Shown piece by piece: positions 9,373 to 19,385 of a stretch of DNA of 64,000 nt. This DNA is from CAYYYG01 sp964490875. Lineage in GTDB: Bacteria > Patescibacteriota > Microgenomatia > UBA1406 > GWC2-37-13. The stretch is taken from contig CAZBEF010000001.1 in assembly GCA_964490875.1 (NCBI GenBank), positions 62,001 through 126,000 of the forward strand, given 5' to 3'. The notes below the pieces were generated by a model. It did not search any database. It saw nothing but the letters and a program-made list of their open reading frames with translations, and had not been told where the DNA came from. The position numbers and the translations under genes are program-made. Numbering within the stretch: position 1 is the stretch's first letter; each line of letters begins with the position of its first letter.

Positions 9373-10893
9373 ATGCTGACAAAAGTATTTTCCGGAACAG
9401 TGATTGGGTTAAACGGTATATTAATTGATGTAGAAGTCGATGTGGCAGGCCGTGGTTTCCCGACATTTACCATTGTCGGACTTCCCAGCAAAGCAATCGA
9501 TGAAGCAAAAGATAGAGTCCGTACTGCCATAGTCAATGCCATGTATGAAATGCCGGATTCGCGAATCACAGTTAATCTTGCTCCTGCCGATATTCCCAAA
9601 GTTGGTTCGGCATTTGATCTCCCTATTGCTGTTGGTATTCTCGCCGCATCAGGCATTGTCCCCAGTGAAAGTATCAACGATAGTCTGTTTGTGGGCGAGT
9701 TATCACTTGAGGGGAAAGTCCGTTCTGTGCCGGGAATTCTTCCTATAGCCTTAATGGCTCGAGAAAATAAAATAAAAAATATATTTGTTCCCCAGGAAAA
9801 TGCCAAGGAAGCGGCGATTATCGATTCGTTGAATGTTTTTCCTGTGGCAAACATTTTGGATCTGATTCTACATCTGAATAAAAAACAGACTATCACGATA
9901 CAAATTCCAACAGATCTGAAAGCTATCGAAACATCTGCTGAATCTTTGTCGGACTTCTCGGAAATCCGCGGCCAGCAGCAGGCAAAACGGGCTCTTGAGA
10001 TTGCAGCAGCTGGGTTTCATAATGTTCATTTAAAAGGCGCGCCGGGTGCAGGCAAGACAATGCTCTCCCGGTCTTTTCCCTCAATTCTTCCTATGCTTGA
10101 GAAGGAAGAAGTCCTGGAAGTTTCAAAAATTTATTCTATTGCCGGTCTTCTCCATGATCGCCCGTACGTTGCAACTCGTCCATTTCGTGCGCCTCATCAT
10201 ACAACATCGCGCATCGGTCTTATTGGCGGAGGCAGCCACCCCATGCCGGGCGAAATATCGCTTGCTCATCGCGGTGTATTATTTTTAGATGAATTTCCCG
10301 AATTCCCTCGTATAGTTCTTGAGGCGCTCCGCCAGCCGCTTGAAGATGGCATCGTAACCATTTCACGGGCAGCCGGAAGCCTTACATTTCCAGCCCGGTT
10401 TTTGTTGCTTGCCGCATCAAATCCGTGTCCATGTGGATATCTGGGCCATCCAAAAAAAGAATGCCATTGTCTTCCCAGCATGATTCTCAGATATAGAAAA
10501 CGATTGTCAGGTCCACTTCTCGACCGCATTGATATGCACATCCATGTGCCGCCGGTCGATGAAGAACGGCTTATCCGTACCGAACAATCAGAATCGAGTA
10601 AAGAAATTCAAAAAAGGGTAGTAAAAGCGCGCGAACGGCAGGCTATACGGTTTAAAGGATCTCAAATATTTTCCAATAGCGAAATGGGTCCGACCGAGAT
10701 AAAAAAATTCTGCAAACTAACCGAAGAATCAACGAATCTTTTAAAACAGGCAATTGTTCGTCTTTCATTATCGGCCCGGTCCTATTTCAAAATTATAAAG
10801 TTGTCGCAAACTATCGCCGATTTAGCCGGTGATGAAATTATCCAGCTCTCATATGTCGCAGAAGCACTCCAGTACCGTGTAAAGGAAGAGTGA
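9373..10893 (+). CDS. comM: ComM/YifB-family AAA+ ATPase (Mg-chelatase-like)
   Basis: The 506-residue length is typical of the family. Residues 1-170 form the Lon-like N-terminal domain. Walker A is GAPGAGKT at 222-229 and Walker B is LFLDEF at 303-308. The family's Cys-rich insertion (NPCPCG...ECHC) covers about 350-366, and the Mg-chelatase C-terminal domain follows. ComM is known as a hexameric helicase that promotes branch migration during natural transformation, so this gene suggests DNA uptake and recombination. The start is fixed by TATACT at 9360-9365, 7 nt before the ATG, with no Shine-Dalgarno site. Confidence 0.92.
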   Translation: MLTKVFSGTVIGLNGILIDVEVDVAGRGFPTFTIVGLPSKAIDEAKDRVRTAIVNAMYEMPDSRITVNLAPADIPKVGSAFDLPIAVGILAASGIVPSESINDSLFVGELSLEGKVRSVPGILPIALMARENKIKNIFVPQENAKEAAIIDSLNVFPVANILDLILHLNKKQTITIQIPTDLKAIETSAESLSDFSEIRGQQQAKRALEIAAAGFHNVHLKGAPGAGKTMLSRSFPSILPMLEKEEVLEVSKIYSIAGLLHDRPYVATRPFRAPHHTTSRIGLIGGGSHPMPGEISLAHRGVLFLDEFPEFPRIVLEALRQPLEDGIVTISRAAGSLTFPARFLLLAASNPCPCGYLGHPKKECHCLPSMILRYRKRLSGPLLDRIDMHIHVPPVDEERLIRTEQSESSKEIQKRVVKARERQAIRFKGSQIFSNSEMGPTEIKKFCKLTEESTNLLKQAIVRLSLSARSYFKIIKLSQTIADLAGDEIIQLSYVAEALQYRVKEE

Positions 10894-10924
10894 AAATAAT
10901 TGTTCTGCTTGATAGACTAATACC

Positions 10925-11983
10925 GTGATATTTTCCTATCTATCGGGCGAAAAACTCATGACAATGGTCCTGCTTATTATTGTGCTCTGTATTCCTTCTC
11001 TGCGAAGAACGTACGTAATTGCGGAAAAATTCAAGGAAACTTCTGTCATCGAAAAGAGAATTTTTTTCTTTGATTTTATAAAAGGAATCGCGATGCTGGC
11101 GGTGATTTTAATTCATACTCTATTGCTCTTTAAATTATTTCATAAGGGGAATGAACAGTTGATTTTTATAGCTAATAATCTCCTTCGGTTTGCCGTACCC
11201 GTCTTTTTAATTTGTACTGGTGTATTGCTCAATCCGAAGTCAGTAGCAAATAGGAACGGCATTGTTATGTTTTATTTAAAAAAAATAGTTTCTATTTTTC
11301 TTCCGTATATATTTGCAACTTCTGTGGTAGCGTTATATTTCCACGCCGATGTAAAAAGTTTTTTCTATCTACTGTTTACCGGAAAAGCTCAGGCGCCGTA
11401 TTATTATATTGTTGTATTGATGCAGTTGTATTTAATTTATCCGATTTTAGTCAGGATCAGCAAGCAGCGCCTCCTTGTTGGATCTTTTGTTATCTCGCTG
11501 GTTTCTTATTTCTTAAAGAGCTCATGGAATCTATACGATATTCCACTATTTTTCCCTTATCTCTATTTTTTTTCATATGGGATTGCACAGCGTGAATTTT
11601 TTTTAAAGAAAAACAACCAAAGGGGTATTGACCGGAATTATCTGATAGTCATTTTTGCATATATAATCTGTGTAATTGTAAAGCCGGAATATTATTTCAA
11701 TATGGTATATATGTTCGCAATAGCAGTATGGGGAATTTTATCCGGATTTCAGAATAAACTAAAAATATCATGGACCACCAAGATTATTGCAGAAATAGGA
11801 AGAATAAGTTTGTGGATATTTTTAGTACACTTTTTAATTGTTGAGTTTATATATAAATTCCTTGGTTTGGGAAATGTAGTATTATCTATTATTGTCATAT
11901 TTATTTCTTCGCTAGTATTGTGTTTATTTATAGCAATAATTCTGCAACGGATTTATTCAAGAGTTTTATTATTTGTCAGATAA
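10925..11983 (+). CDS. Membrane acyltransferase (acyltransferase 3 family)
   Basis: A 352-residue polytopic protein with about ten hydrophobic segments. The family-typical first helix motif (FFDFIKGIAMLAVILIHTLL) contains the His used by acyltransferase-3 enzymes, and the last helices have the usual IFLVHFLIVEF pattern. Such enzymes move acetyl or other acyl groups onto surface sugars. The start is GTG 10925, supported by TAGACT ending 6 nt upstream; about 50 residues precede the canonical first helix, including one extra hydrophobic segment. It opens an AT-rich run of surface-glycan genes, so cell-surface glycan modification is the likely job. Confidence 0.8.
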   Translation: MIFSYLSGEKLMTMVLLIIVLCIPSLRRTYVIAEKFKETSVIEKRIFFFDFIKGIAMLAVILIHTLLLFKLFHKGNEQLIFIANNLLRFAVPVFLICTGVLLNPKSVANRNGIVMFYLKKIVSIFLPYIFATSVVALYFHADVKSFFYLLFTGKAQAPYYYIVVLMQLYLIYPILVRISKQRLLVGSFVISLVSYFLKSSWNLYDIPLFFPYLYFFSYGIAQREFFLKKNNQRGIDRNYLIVIFAYIICVIVKPEYYFNMVYMFAIAVWGILSGFQNKLKISWTTKIIAEIGRISLWIFLVHFLIVEFIYKFLGLGNVVLSIIVIFISSLVLCLFIAIILQRIYSRVLLFVR

Positions 11984-12024
11984 TAAGTACATTTAAACTG
12001 CGTCTATTTTTTATTTGTACGATC

Positions 12025-13629
12025 CTATAATTTTAGTTGTTGATAGGTTTTTATAAGGTGTTGATTATCAGGAAATTCTTTCAATGCTTGTGTTTCTATA
12101 AATTTTAGGGCTTCTTTTTCTCTACCTTGTTCTATTAGGAGTGCAATATAATTCTGGTATGCTTTATACAGTCCTTTGAATTCAATTGCTTTTTTATATG
12201 CATATTCTGCTTGTTTATACTGCTTTTTATTTTGATAAATAATGCCTATATTCGTCCAAGGAGTATGCCAGTCTGGAGCCAGTTCAACTGCTTTTTTAAA
12301 ATGTTTTAAAGCTTTATCGTATTCTTTCCTACGGAAAAGTTCTACTCCTAAATTATTTTCCATATGAAACGAATTTTCTGTTTTATATATGTCTCGACTG
12401 AACAAAGTGTAATTATCATGCCAGTCAAAATTTCTTTGATAGGTAAGGTATGTAAAAACAGCCAAGAGAAGTATGAGTAAACTTGCTACGATTGGCATTC
12501 TTCTTTTGTTCACAAATATATTAATTAATATTCCAATTGTTGCTAATAGTCCGGCCATTGGCAAGTAAAACCAGCGGTCAGAAACAGTAAAGTCAAGTGG
12601 TAATACATGCAGATGGAACGTAAGACCGATCCCTATCCACAGTACAAAGAATAAGTATATTTTCTTGTACGGATGTTCCTGAATGAACAGTTTAAATAAA
12701 ACGAATAGTAAACATATAAAAAAGCTTAATAAAATTAAAAAGGGAAGATAAAACGTAGCAAAGGTAATATGTTTTATCACCCAACTTTGTCCTATAGCCA
12801 GATTTAAAGGATAGAAAAACGTTTTTATATAGTATATTACCAGCGCTGGTATTTGCACTAAATAGATTAAAAAGGGCAAGTCTCCAATAGGATTTGGTTT
12901 ATGCGCAGATGCACAAATGCGTGCAAATCCGCATCGCAAGAATGCATATAGGATAATTAATAATGCACTAAAGAAAATAGAAATTTTAAAGTACCATCTA
13001 TTAAAGAGATATGTATAAATCATATTAATACATACAAACACTACTGCTGTTTCTTTACTTAAGAAGGAAAGAAATAAGAGGAAAAAAGAAATAATATAAT
13101 TACGTATTGTTATTTTACTGCTAATTAATAAATGCAGAGCAAGAATACCGAAAAAGAAGAATAAAACATCCTGAAGATTAGCAATATATGAAACGATTTC
13201 AGAATTCATCGGATGAATGAGGAAGAGGAGAGATAATAGAAAGGGAATGAGGGTATTTTTCCATTTGTTCAATCGAAGCAAAAGCCAATAGAACAAGTAA
13301 GTATTTAAAATATGAACAAAAAGTTGTACGGTATGGTAAGCTGCAGGATTCAGACCGAAAAAATGGTAGATAACCGAGTAGAAAATTACCATCAGTGGCC
13401 GATAATAAACACCCTGTAATAGTTGTTGGGAATTTTCAATATAAAAAGTACCCCCGGTAAAGAATATCGGAATATTTTTTATTGAATGAATTAGTGGATT
13501 ATGAAGTATTTGTGCTTCATCATCCCATATAAAATTGCCACTCAGTGAGTTACGGAACACTAGAAATCCGAAAATGAAAAAAAATAAAAGAATTAATATG
13601 TATAAACTTTGCTTCTTTTTATATAGCAT
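12025..13629 (-). CDS. TMTC-like membrane glycosyltransferase with C-terminal TPRs
   Basis: A 534-residue protein. The first ~400 residues are polytopic, with a lumenal-type acidic motif after the first helix (FIWDDE), a YYRPL motif near residue 76 and an HPMNSE motif, a pattern shared with eukaryotic TMTC O-mannosyltransferases and other GT-C enzymes. The last ~110 residues hold two to three TPR units (e.g. LGVELFRRKEYDKALKHFKKA). GT-C enzymes use polyprenyl-phosphate sugars on the outer membrane face. A close paralogue lies at 17106. Its promoter overlaps that of the divergent gene at 13661. Confidence 0.7.
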   Translation of the reverse strand: MLYKKKQSLYILILLFFFIFGFLVFRNSLSGNFIWDDEAQILHNPLIHSIKNIPIFFTGGTFYIENSQQLLQGVYYRPLMVIFYSVIYHFFGLNPAAYHTVQLFVHILNTYLFYWLLLRLNKWKNTLIPFLLSLLFLIHPMNSEIVSYIANLQDVLFFFFGILALHLLISSKITIRNYIISFFLLFLSFLSKETAVVFVCINMIYTYLFNRWYFKISIFFSALLIILYAFLRCGFARICASAHKPNPIGDLPFLIYLVQIPALVIYYIKTFFYPLNLAIGQSWVIKHITFATFYLPFLILLSFFICLLFVLFKLFIQEHPYKKIYLFFVLWIGIGLTFHLHVLPLDFTVSDRWFYLPMAGLLATIGILINIFVNKRRMPIVASLLILLLAVFTYLTYQRNFDWHDNYTLFSRDIYKTENSFHMENNLGVELFRRKEYDKALKHFKKAVELAPDWHTPWTNIGIIYQNKKQYKQAEYAYKKAIEFKGLYKAYQNYIALLIEQGREKEALKFIETQALKEFPDNQHLIKTYQQLKL

Positions 13630-13640
13630 TTTAAGTTTTT

Positions 13641-13656
13641 GATTAGTATACTAATC
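13641..13656. promoter_or_regulatory. Bidirectional promoter: perfect palindrome carrying both -10 boxes
   Basis: GATTAGTATACTAATC is a perfect 16-bp palindrome. On the plus strand its TATACT lies 10 nt before ATG 13661. On the minus strand the same palindrome gives TATACT upstream of ATG 13629. The two -10 boxes overlap, so the divergent genes probably cannot be initiated at the same moment. Confidence 0.6.
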
Positions 13657-13660
13657 TGGA

Positions 13661-15523
13661 ATGTTGAATCAAACTCTCCTTGTTTTTGGAACATATGGAA
13701 TAATTTCGGGCATTACATATTATATAGTACGTCTACGAATGAGAGTGCCTGAACTCGTGACGCCTGCTTTTTCACTCGTTTTGATCACTTTTTTACTATA
13801 TATACTGGATATTTTTTTAAAAAATCCGATTCTAAAACTTTTCTTTGTAGTGATTATTATTACTATTTCCAGTTTTTATTTACATGATTTGAGTGATAAA
13901 GATTCAGAAAAAATTTCTTTTCGGTATTACCTATTGACCGCAGTATTGACGTTCATTATCAATTTACCCCGAATTATATATTTCAAATGCCTTTTAGAAG
14001 GTTCTGCTTGCGTGTTTATTAGGTTTTTAGATGAAGATAAACATTTATCTATTCTAACGGGCTTAACTACCAGTAGTTCATACACTCCTTTTATTTATAA
14101 GCCTGATGAGCATTTTATTTATTATTACTTATATTATCTTTTTCCGGGGACGTTACTTCGAATGTTTGATTTGGCACATAAAGGATCCATCTGGACAATT
14201 CATATATTGTATTGCTATACAGCATTTATCTTATGCAGTGTTTATCTGTTTAAGAAATTAGCCAGAAATTTTTTGATTAGGATTTGGGGAATGTTTTTAC
14301 TACTTTTTGGAACCAACTTGAAACTGATACCACAAATATTATCGCGGAATATACAACGCACACTGCATATTGAAGCATGGTATATGACCGATTCAGACTA
14401 TCTGCAGGGATTATTTTATAAAAGAGGATGGCAGTTTTCACATCCGATAGTATTAGCAAACTGGGTGCCACAACACCTCTTCGCACTTCTAGGAGTTATA
14501 ATTTTTATTATAGTATTTTTGTATTTTAAGAAAAAAATCCAGAATGCAATTGTGCTTGCTGCTATTTTAACAGTAATATTTGGTTCCTCAGTATTCATAG
14601 GACTTATGGTGTCGCTGACTTATTTGTTGATCTTAGTATGGTATGCAAGATATCATAAAAATATTCTTTTACTTGTTATTAGCGGAGTACTATTTGGAGT
14701 ATTTATCTTCCCATTTATTTTGTTTATTAGAAATAATCCATCTCAAATTATTTTTCATCCAAACATACCTGTAATTAATTCTTATAATTGCTATTTTAGT
14801 ATTCTCGTATTCTATTTAATTGAAACTGGAGTATTTATACCTTTACTATCTATTTTATTGTATTTTCGATTGATGCAGAAAAAAAAATTTGAGCTTATCT
14901 TCTATATCTTCCTGTCCTTAACAATTATACCTTTAGTTTTTGCCAGGTTATTTCAGACAACTCAATATAATGATTTCAGTATGAGGGTGCATTTGCTTTT
15001 TATTGTATTTGCACCGTTTTTCATTGTATACCTGATAGATTCCATTTCTTTTCTGAAGCGTAATTTTGTTTATATTTTATGGATCACGATTATTCCTATC
15101 ATTTTGTCTATGAGTGCAGGAATGCTTGAGATTTATTATCGATTGAATACTGCACATTTAATACAACCCATATATAAAAGAACATTTTATGATATTCAAC
15201 GACATACAAACAATAATGATATTATTTTGAGTAATAATGAATTAGTTAATATTTATATGCCTGTACTATACACACGTCTTTCAATCGCACATCAATATAA
15301 TGAACTTGAGCCATATATTTTAAAACCCGAACTTTATGGCAAGGTACCTTTTTCAGTCTTTGAGTGTAATATTTACAATAAGATTTACAATAAAATTTCA
15401 CAGTATAATTATGTATACGCGCAATTTAATAGTCTGCCTTCTTTAAAATGCCATAAAAACTTCACTAAACTTAATCTAATTTATTCTTCTGATGGTCTAA
15501 AACTCTTTCGTATTCCTAAGTAG
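13661..15523 (+). CDS. Polytopic membrane protein, probable GT-C-type glycosyltransferase
   Basis: A 620-residue protein with at least twelve hydrophobic segments and a ~100-residue polar C-terminal domain. An acidic/aromatic loop at about residues 120-155 (FLDEDKH, YKPDEHFIYYYLY) resembles the catalytic outer loop of GT-C enzymes, but no diagnostic motif is certain. It lies between the two TMTC-like genes and shares their strong AT bias. The role as a polyprenyl-sugar transferase or glycan-assembly protein is inferred from context. Confidence 0.55.
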   Translation: MLNQTLLVFGTYGIISGITYYIVRLRMRVPELVTPAFSLVLITFLLYILDIFLKNPILKLFFVVIIITISSFYLHDLSDKDSEKISFRYYLLTAVLTFIINLPRIIYFKCLLEGSACVFIRFLDEDKHLSILTGLTTSSSYTPFIYKPDEHFIYYYLYYLFPGTLLRMFDLAHKGSIWTIHILYCYTAFILCSVYLFKKLARNFLIRIWGMFLLLFGTNLKLIPQILSRNIQRTLHIEAWYMTDSDYLQGLFYKRGWQFSHPIVLANWVPQHLFALLGVIIFIIVFLYFKKKIQNAIVLAAILTVIFGSSVFIGLMVSLTYLLILVWYARYHKNILLLVISGVLFGVFIFPFILFIRNNPSQIIFHPNIPVINSYNCYFSILVFYLIETGVFIPLLSILLYFRLMQKKKFELIFYIFLSLTIIPLVFARLFQTTQYNDFSMRVHLLFIVFAPFFIVYLIDSISFLKRNFVYILWITIIPIILSMSAGMLEIYYRLNTAHLIQPIYKRTFYDIQRHTNNNDIILSNNELVNIYMPVLYTRLSIAHQYNELEPYILKPELYGKVPFSVFECNIYNKIYNKISQYNYVYAQFNSLPSLKCHKNFTKLNLIYSSDGLKLFRIPK

Positions 15524-15562
15524 ATTATTATACTTTTCTATAAACTTTGAAGTTTGATAGTA

Positions 15563-17101
15563 TTATTTTATTATTGACTTTTTTATTTTATATATTTTCC
15601 AATCAATATTTGATACTTCAATTTGGTATTTTTGATCTACATAATCGTATATCTTTTGTACAAAAGGAGAAGATTGATACGTTGGCCAAATAGAATGCCA
15701 TACTTTTTTTTTGTGTCTGCTATATGGTTCAGTAAAGTTTAATGCTTCTTGTGTTTCAATTATATATTTGGGGCTATTACTTTTTAGATCTCGTAAATAG
15801 TCATCAATGATTCTTTCAGATGTATAACCTTTAGTAAATAAAGCATACTGGTAAGCAAAACGAGTAGGAGATTTTCTTTTTGTTAAAAACAGATACCGCA
15901 CATTATGCCCCCAAAAAAGAATAGTGTCAGATTGTTTAGTATGTGTCGAAATCCATTCAACAAGTGGAGTATATGTTTCGTTATATTTAATCTGATTTTT
16001 AATCTGTAAATAAGAATAGAAACAAACAATAATACAATTGAACAAGAGAATACAAACAAGTAAAAAACTATATATTTTTTTAGGCATTGCATTTGAAAAA
16101 TAAAAAAATGTATACGCGCACAAAATTGTTAAAAAGGGAAGCCAGGTAATGTAATAATTTGAAGAGTATCTGCCAGAAAGTGATGAAAGTATTAATTCAA
16201 TAATACTTCCGAAAATTGTATATGAAAAGAGAATAGAATCCCGCTGGTTTTTTGTATTTTTTCTGAAGTAGTTGATTACGATCATTGTATATCCAAACGC
16301 AGCAAACAGAATAATTCCCGAAAGCAAAAAGAATAAGAATCCAACATATAATGCAAGAATTCGGTTAATTGCCGGAACCACTGAATAATAATAATTATAT
16401 GTAATAACTTGATCGTATAGATCATATAAAGAATTTTTCGAGAAGAAGAATGAAATTGTGATAAGCAGAGGTATAGAAATACCGATAAAAAATCCAATTA
16501 CTTTTAAAAAGTTTTTTTTATTATTATGACTTTGAAATATAAGAATAAGAAAAATAAAAATCCATAATCCAGTAGCATTTGGCTGCAGCAAAAAAGAGCA
16601 TGATCCGCACAAGCCAATAATTCCCGCATCTTGGAAGCTCAATCGATCAAAAGATTTTCTACATAATACAAATAACGAGATAAATTGAAAAGAAAGGATA
16701 TATTCTTGAGGGAAATTACCTTCATTGATAAGATATGTAAAACTGATAATAAATATTATTGTTATGATGAATGCAGGTAAATGGCCATAATACTTTTTAA
16801 GCAAAATATAGCAACACAGTACGGCAATGATAAGAAATAATATTTGAATAAACCAGATACCCCATAAAGTGTTATTACTTATAAGTAATCCGATTACATT
16901 GATAAAATGGATTAAAGGAGGTTTATGATCCCAGATATTTTTGTAAAGTGTATCGCCTTGTAAGATTCTCCATGCAGAATATAAAAAAACTCCTGAATCA
17001 CCGCCGGGAATTTTTAAAATAAATGGAGATCGGGGAATGAAAACTGCTATTGAAAGAAATAGTAGAATAAGGTATGTGAAGAAATTTTTGAATTTTCCCA
17101 T
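15563..17101 (-). CDS. GT-C/PMT-family (ArnT-like) membrane glycosyltransferase
   Basis: A 512-residue polytopic protein. The first outer loop contains PGGDSGVFLYSAWRILQG followed by WDHKPPLIHF, the signature arrangement of family 39/83-type enzymes in which the Asp binds the metal or phosphate of the polyprenyl-phosphate sugar donor. About eleven membrane helices are followed by a ~110-residue C-terminal soluble part. The gene starts 4 nt after the stop of the upstream TMTC-like gene (17106), so the two are probably co-transcribed. The acceptor cannot be told from sequence. Confidence 0.72.
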   Translation of the reverse strand: MGKFKNFFTYLILLFLSIAVFIPRSPFILKIPGGDSGVFLYSAWRILQGDTLYKNIWDHKPPLIHFINVIGLLISNNTLWGIWFIQILFLIIAVLCCYILLKKYYGHLPAFIITIIFIISFTYLINEGNFPQEYILSFQFISLFVLCRKSFDRLSFQDAGIIGLCGSCSFLLQPNATGLWIFIFLILIFQSHNNKKNFLKVIGFFIGISIPLLITISFFFSKNSLYDLYDQVITYNYYYSVVPAINRILALYVGFLFFLLSGIILFAAFGYTMIVINYFRKNTKNQRDSILFSYTIFGSIIELILSSLSGRYSSNYYITWLPFLTILCAYTFFYFSNAMPKKIYSFLLVCILLFNCIIVCFYSYLQIKNQIKYNETYTPLVEWISTHTKQSDTILFWGHNVRYLFLTKRKSPTRFAYQYALFTKGYTSERIIDDYLRDLKSNSPKYIIETQEALNFTEPYSRHKKKVWHSIWPTYQSSPFVQKIYDYVDQKYQIEVSNIDWKIYKIKKSIIK

Positions 17102-17105
17102 GAAT

Positions 17106-18764
17106 TTACAGACGATTATATAATGCCTGTATATCTTTATTGTACGGAAATGTATTCAACGCTTTTTCTTTCAGAAATTGTTTCGCTTCCTTTTTTTTAC
17201 CTTGTTTAATAAGTAAATTTGCATACCGTTCGAATGCTACATAAAATCTTCCATACTTAATCGATTTTAAATAATATTTTTCAGCATTCTTATAATCTTT
17301 TCGTTTTTCATATATTTGAGCCATATTACTTAAATAAATGGGCGATTGGGGAGCTAACTTTATTGCGTTACGGAAATGTATTTCAGCATTTTTATAATCA
17401 CCTTTATCAAAAAGCACTGCTCCATAATTATTTTCAAGACTTGCTGAATTTTTCGAAATTTGTATATCGTGAGAGTATAGTTTATATGGATCGCTCCAAT
17501 CTAACGATCTAACATAAGATCTAATGGCAAACAGAATCAAAATGACAGTTAACACTACATATATCTTAGTTTTTTTCTGTATAAGACTAAGAAATACTCC
17601 CAGTGTCCCCAGTAAACCAACAAGTGGAAAGTAAAACCAACGTTCTGCGACTGTTGAATCTAATGGAATAATATTTATATAAACTGCTATTCCGACGAGT
17701 AACCAGAAAAGAAAAAAAACATATGTTTGTGCTAGAGAAGTATTATTGCCAAACCACTTTTTTTTGACATAACTCGGCAATGATTGTTTTTTTATGAAAA
17801 AATAGAAAGGAACTGCAATCAGAATTGCAAAAATGAGGAGATCTATTGCAAGAGGAAGGTATAATCCATATAAATTTTTTTTTGCGAGCCAATATTGAAA
17901 GGTGGCAAGATCCTTTGGATATAAAAAAGTTTTTAAGTAAAAAAATACCATAGCGGGAATCTGTTGGACTCGTTCCGACAAAGATAATCTTGCTATCGGA
18001 ACAACACTATGTCCACCTCCTCCAAGGGTACAGATATGTGCTACAAAGCATCGTGCGTACACATATAATGCTACGACAAGTACGCTTCCTAGCCAAAATA
18101 ATCTGTATATTTTTTGGGATACTTTGAATATATCCATATATACAATGGTGATAATAAAAAATACTACGGCTACCTCTTTACTCAACATGGCAAGAAAAAA
18201 GAAAAAAAGTATAAGAAATAAGGATTTAGCGGGATGTTTTCTATTAACAAAAAAATAGAGTCCACAGGCGCCAAAAAAGAAAAATAGTAGATCTTGTACA
18301 GTTGCCAGATATGCTACAGTCTCTGTCTGAATAGGATGGAGGAGAAATATGAGTGACAAAAATAGAGGAAGTAATTTGCCAGATAAAAATTTTCTGAATA
18401 ATAAGAAAACCAATAATCCATTTATTATATGAAGAATGATCTGAAATAAGTGATAATAAAAAGCGTTAAGACCAAATAATGAATATAGCAGACTATACCA
18501 GATAATCATCATGGGCCGGTAATAGTCGGAAAATAATTTATCTTCTATGCCGCCTACATAAAACGTACCTCCACGCAAAAGTAAGGGTATATTTCGAAGA
18601 CTCCTGATATATATGTTGCTTACAATCTGGCCAGAATCATCGCCCATAAAACCATTGGATAGAACTGGATGAAAGACTAGAAAAGTCAGGAGGGAAAACA
18701 AGAAGAGTACTGATATATTGCTCTTGACATTGATTTTGATGTATTTTAGTATTGAATTAATCAT
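17106..18764 (-). CDS. TMTC-like membrane glycosyltransferase with TPRs (paralogue of 12025)
   Basis: About 552 residues from ATG 18764; ATGs at 18785 and 18794 exist, but the last would leave only 2 nt to the divergent gene. The minus strand shows TACAAT 11 nt before ATG 18764. It has the same plan as the protein at 12025: FMGDDSG acidic loop, YYRPM motif, HPIQTE motif, about ten helices, then two to three C-terminal TPRs (e.g. YGAVLFDKGDYKNAEIHFRNA). The two paralogues differ mainly in linker length. The family role is O-mannosylation or a similar transfer at the outer membrane face; the target is unknown. Confidence 0.7.
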   Translation of the reverse strand: MINSILKYIKINVKSNISVLFLFSLLTFLVFHPVLSNGFMGDDSGQIVSNIYIRSLRNIPLLLRGGTFYVGGIEDKLFSDYYRPMMIIWYSLLYSLFGLNAFYYHLFQIILHIINGLLVFLLFRKFLSGKLLPLFLSLIFLLHPIQTETVAYLATVQDLLFFFFGACGLYFFVNRKHPAKSLFLILFFFFLAMLSKEVAVVFFIITIVYMDIFKVSQKIYRLFWLGSVLVVALYVYARCFVAHICTLGGGGHSVVPIARLSLSERVQQIPAMVFFYLKTFLYPKDLATFQYWLAKKNLYGLYLPLAIDLLIFAILIAVPFYFFIKKQSLPSYVKKKWFGNNTSLAQTYVFFLFWLLVGIAVYINIIPLDSTVAERWFYFPLVGLLGTLGVFLSLIQKKTKIYVVLTVILILFAIRSYVRSLDWSDPYKLYSHDIQISKNSASLENNYGAVLFDKGDYKNAEIHFRNAIKLAPQSPIYLSNMAQIYEKRKDYKNAEKYYLKSIKYGRFYVAFERYANLLIKQGKKKEAKQFLKEKALNTFPYNKDIQALYNRL

Positions 18765-18796
18765 AAATTTTATTAATTGTACCATCTTATACATAT

Positions 18797-19249
18797 ATGG
18801 AAAAAATTTCTACTTTCGTTAGAAAGCACAAGGCCGGTATATATACAGCAGCACTTGGTCTTGGTACGGTTTTATTGCCAGTTGCCGCTCATGCTACAAA
18901 TGCGGACTTATCGGTAAGTTTAGGATGGTCCATTCCAAGTTTAGGAGGAATCCTTACCTTTATTATCCGATTGTTTTTCGTAGTCGCTGGTTTAGCAGCC
19001 TTATTCTTCCTGCTCCTTGGTGCTCTTGCATGGGTTACCTCAGGCGGAAGTAAAGATGCAGTCGAAGGCGCACAAAAGAAAATTATTGCAGCTGTAGTTG
19101 GAGTTGTACTTATTGTCGTCGTATTAAGTATCATCGTTACTCTTGAAAGAATCGTCTTTAGATGCCGAATATGTTTTGGACTTTCGTGCACAGTCACTAT
19201 TCCTAGTATCATTGATCCAACAAACTCAGAAGTTGGAACAGCATGCTAA
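18797..19249 (+). CDS. VirB2/TrbC-like pilin candidate
   Basis: A 150-residue small membrane protein: a basic N-terminus, a signal-like helix ending near AHA, a short outer part, then two long hydrophobic helices separated by a small polar turn (TSGGSKDAVEGAQKK). This layout is seen in TrbC/VirB2 pilins of type IV secretion systems. Residues 121-150 carry four Cys, unusual for a mature VirB2 and possibly forming disulfides. A strong terminator follows at 19271. A role in a conjugation-like pilus together with the VirB6-like giant protein is inferred; the genes are not adjacent. Confidence 0.65.
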   Translation: MEKISTFVRKHKAGIYTAALGLGTVLLPVAAHATNADLSVSLGWSIPSLGGILTFIIRLFFVVAGLAALFFLLLGALAWVTSGGSKDAVEGAQKKIIAAVVGVVLIVVVLSIIVTLERIVFRCRICFGLSCTVTIPSIIDPTNSEVGTAC

Positions 19250-19270
19250 CAAATACTTTATAAGTATTGA

Positions 19271-19301
19271 AATCCCCGCCCGAAAGGCGGGGATTTTTTT
19301 T
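19271..19301 (+). terminator. Rho-independent terminator of the pilin gene
   Basis: A 10-bp GC-rich stem (AATCCCCGCC / GGCGGGGATT) with a CGAAA loop and a run of T at 19294-19301, 22 nt after the pilin stop codon. Confidence 0.9.
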
Positions 19302-19385
19302 ACCCCTCTATCAAGTCTTGCTGGAGTGATTCCGATGCGTTCGATAGGTAGAACGATAGCATCTTTATGAAGATTGTAATTATTC

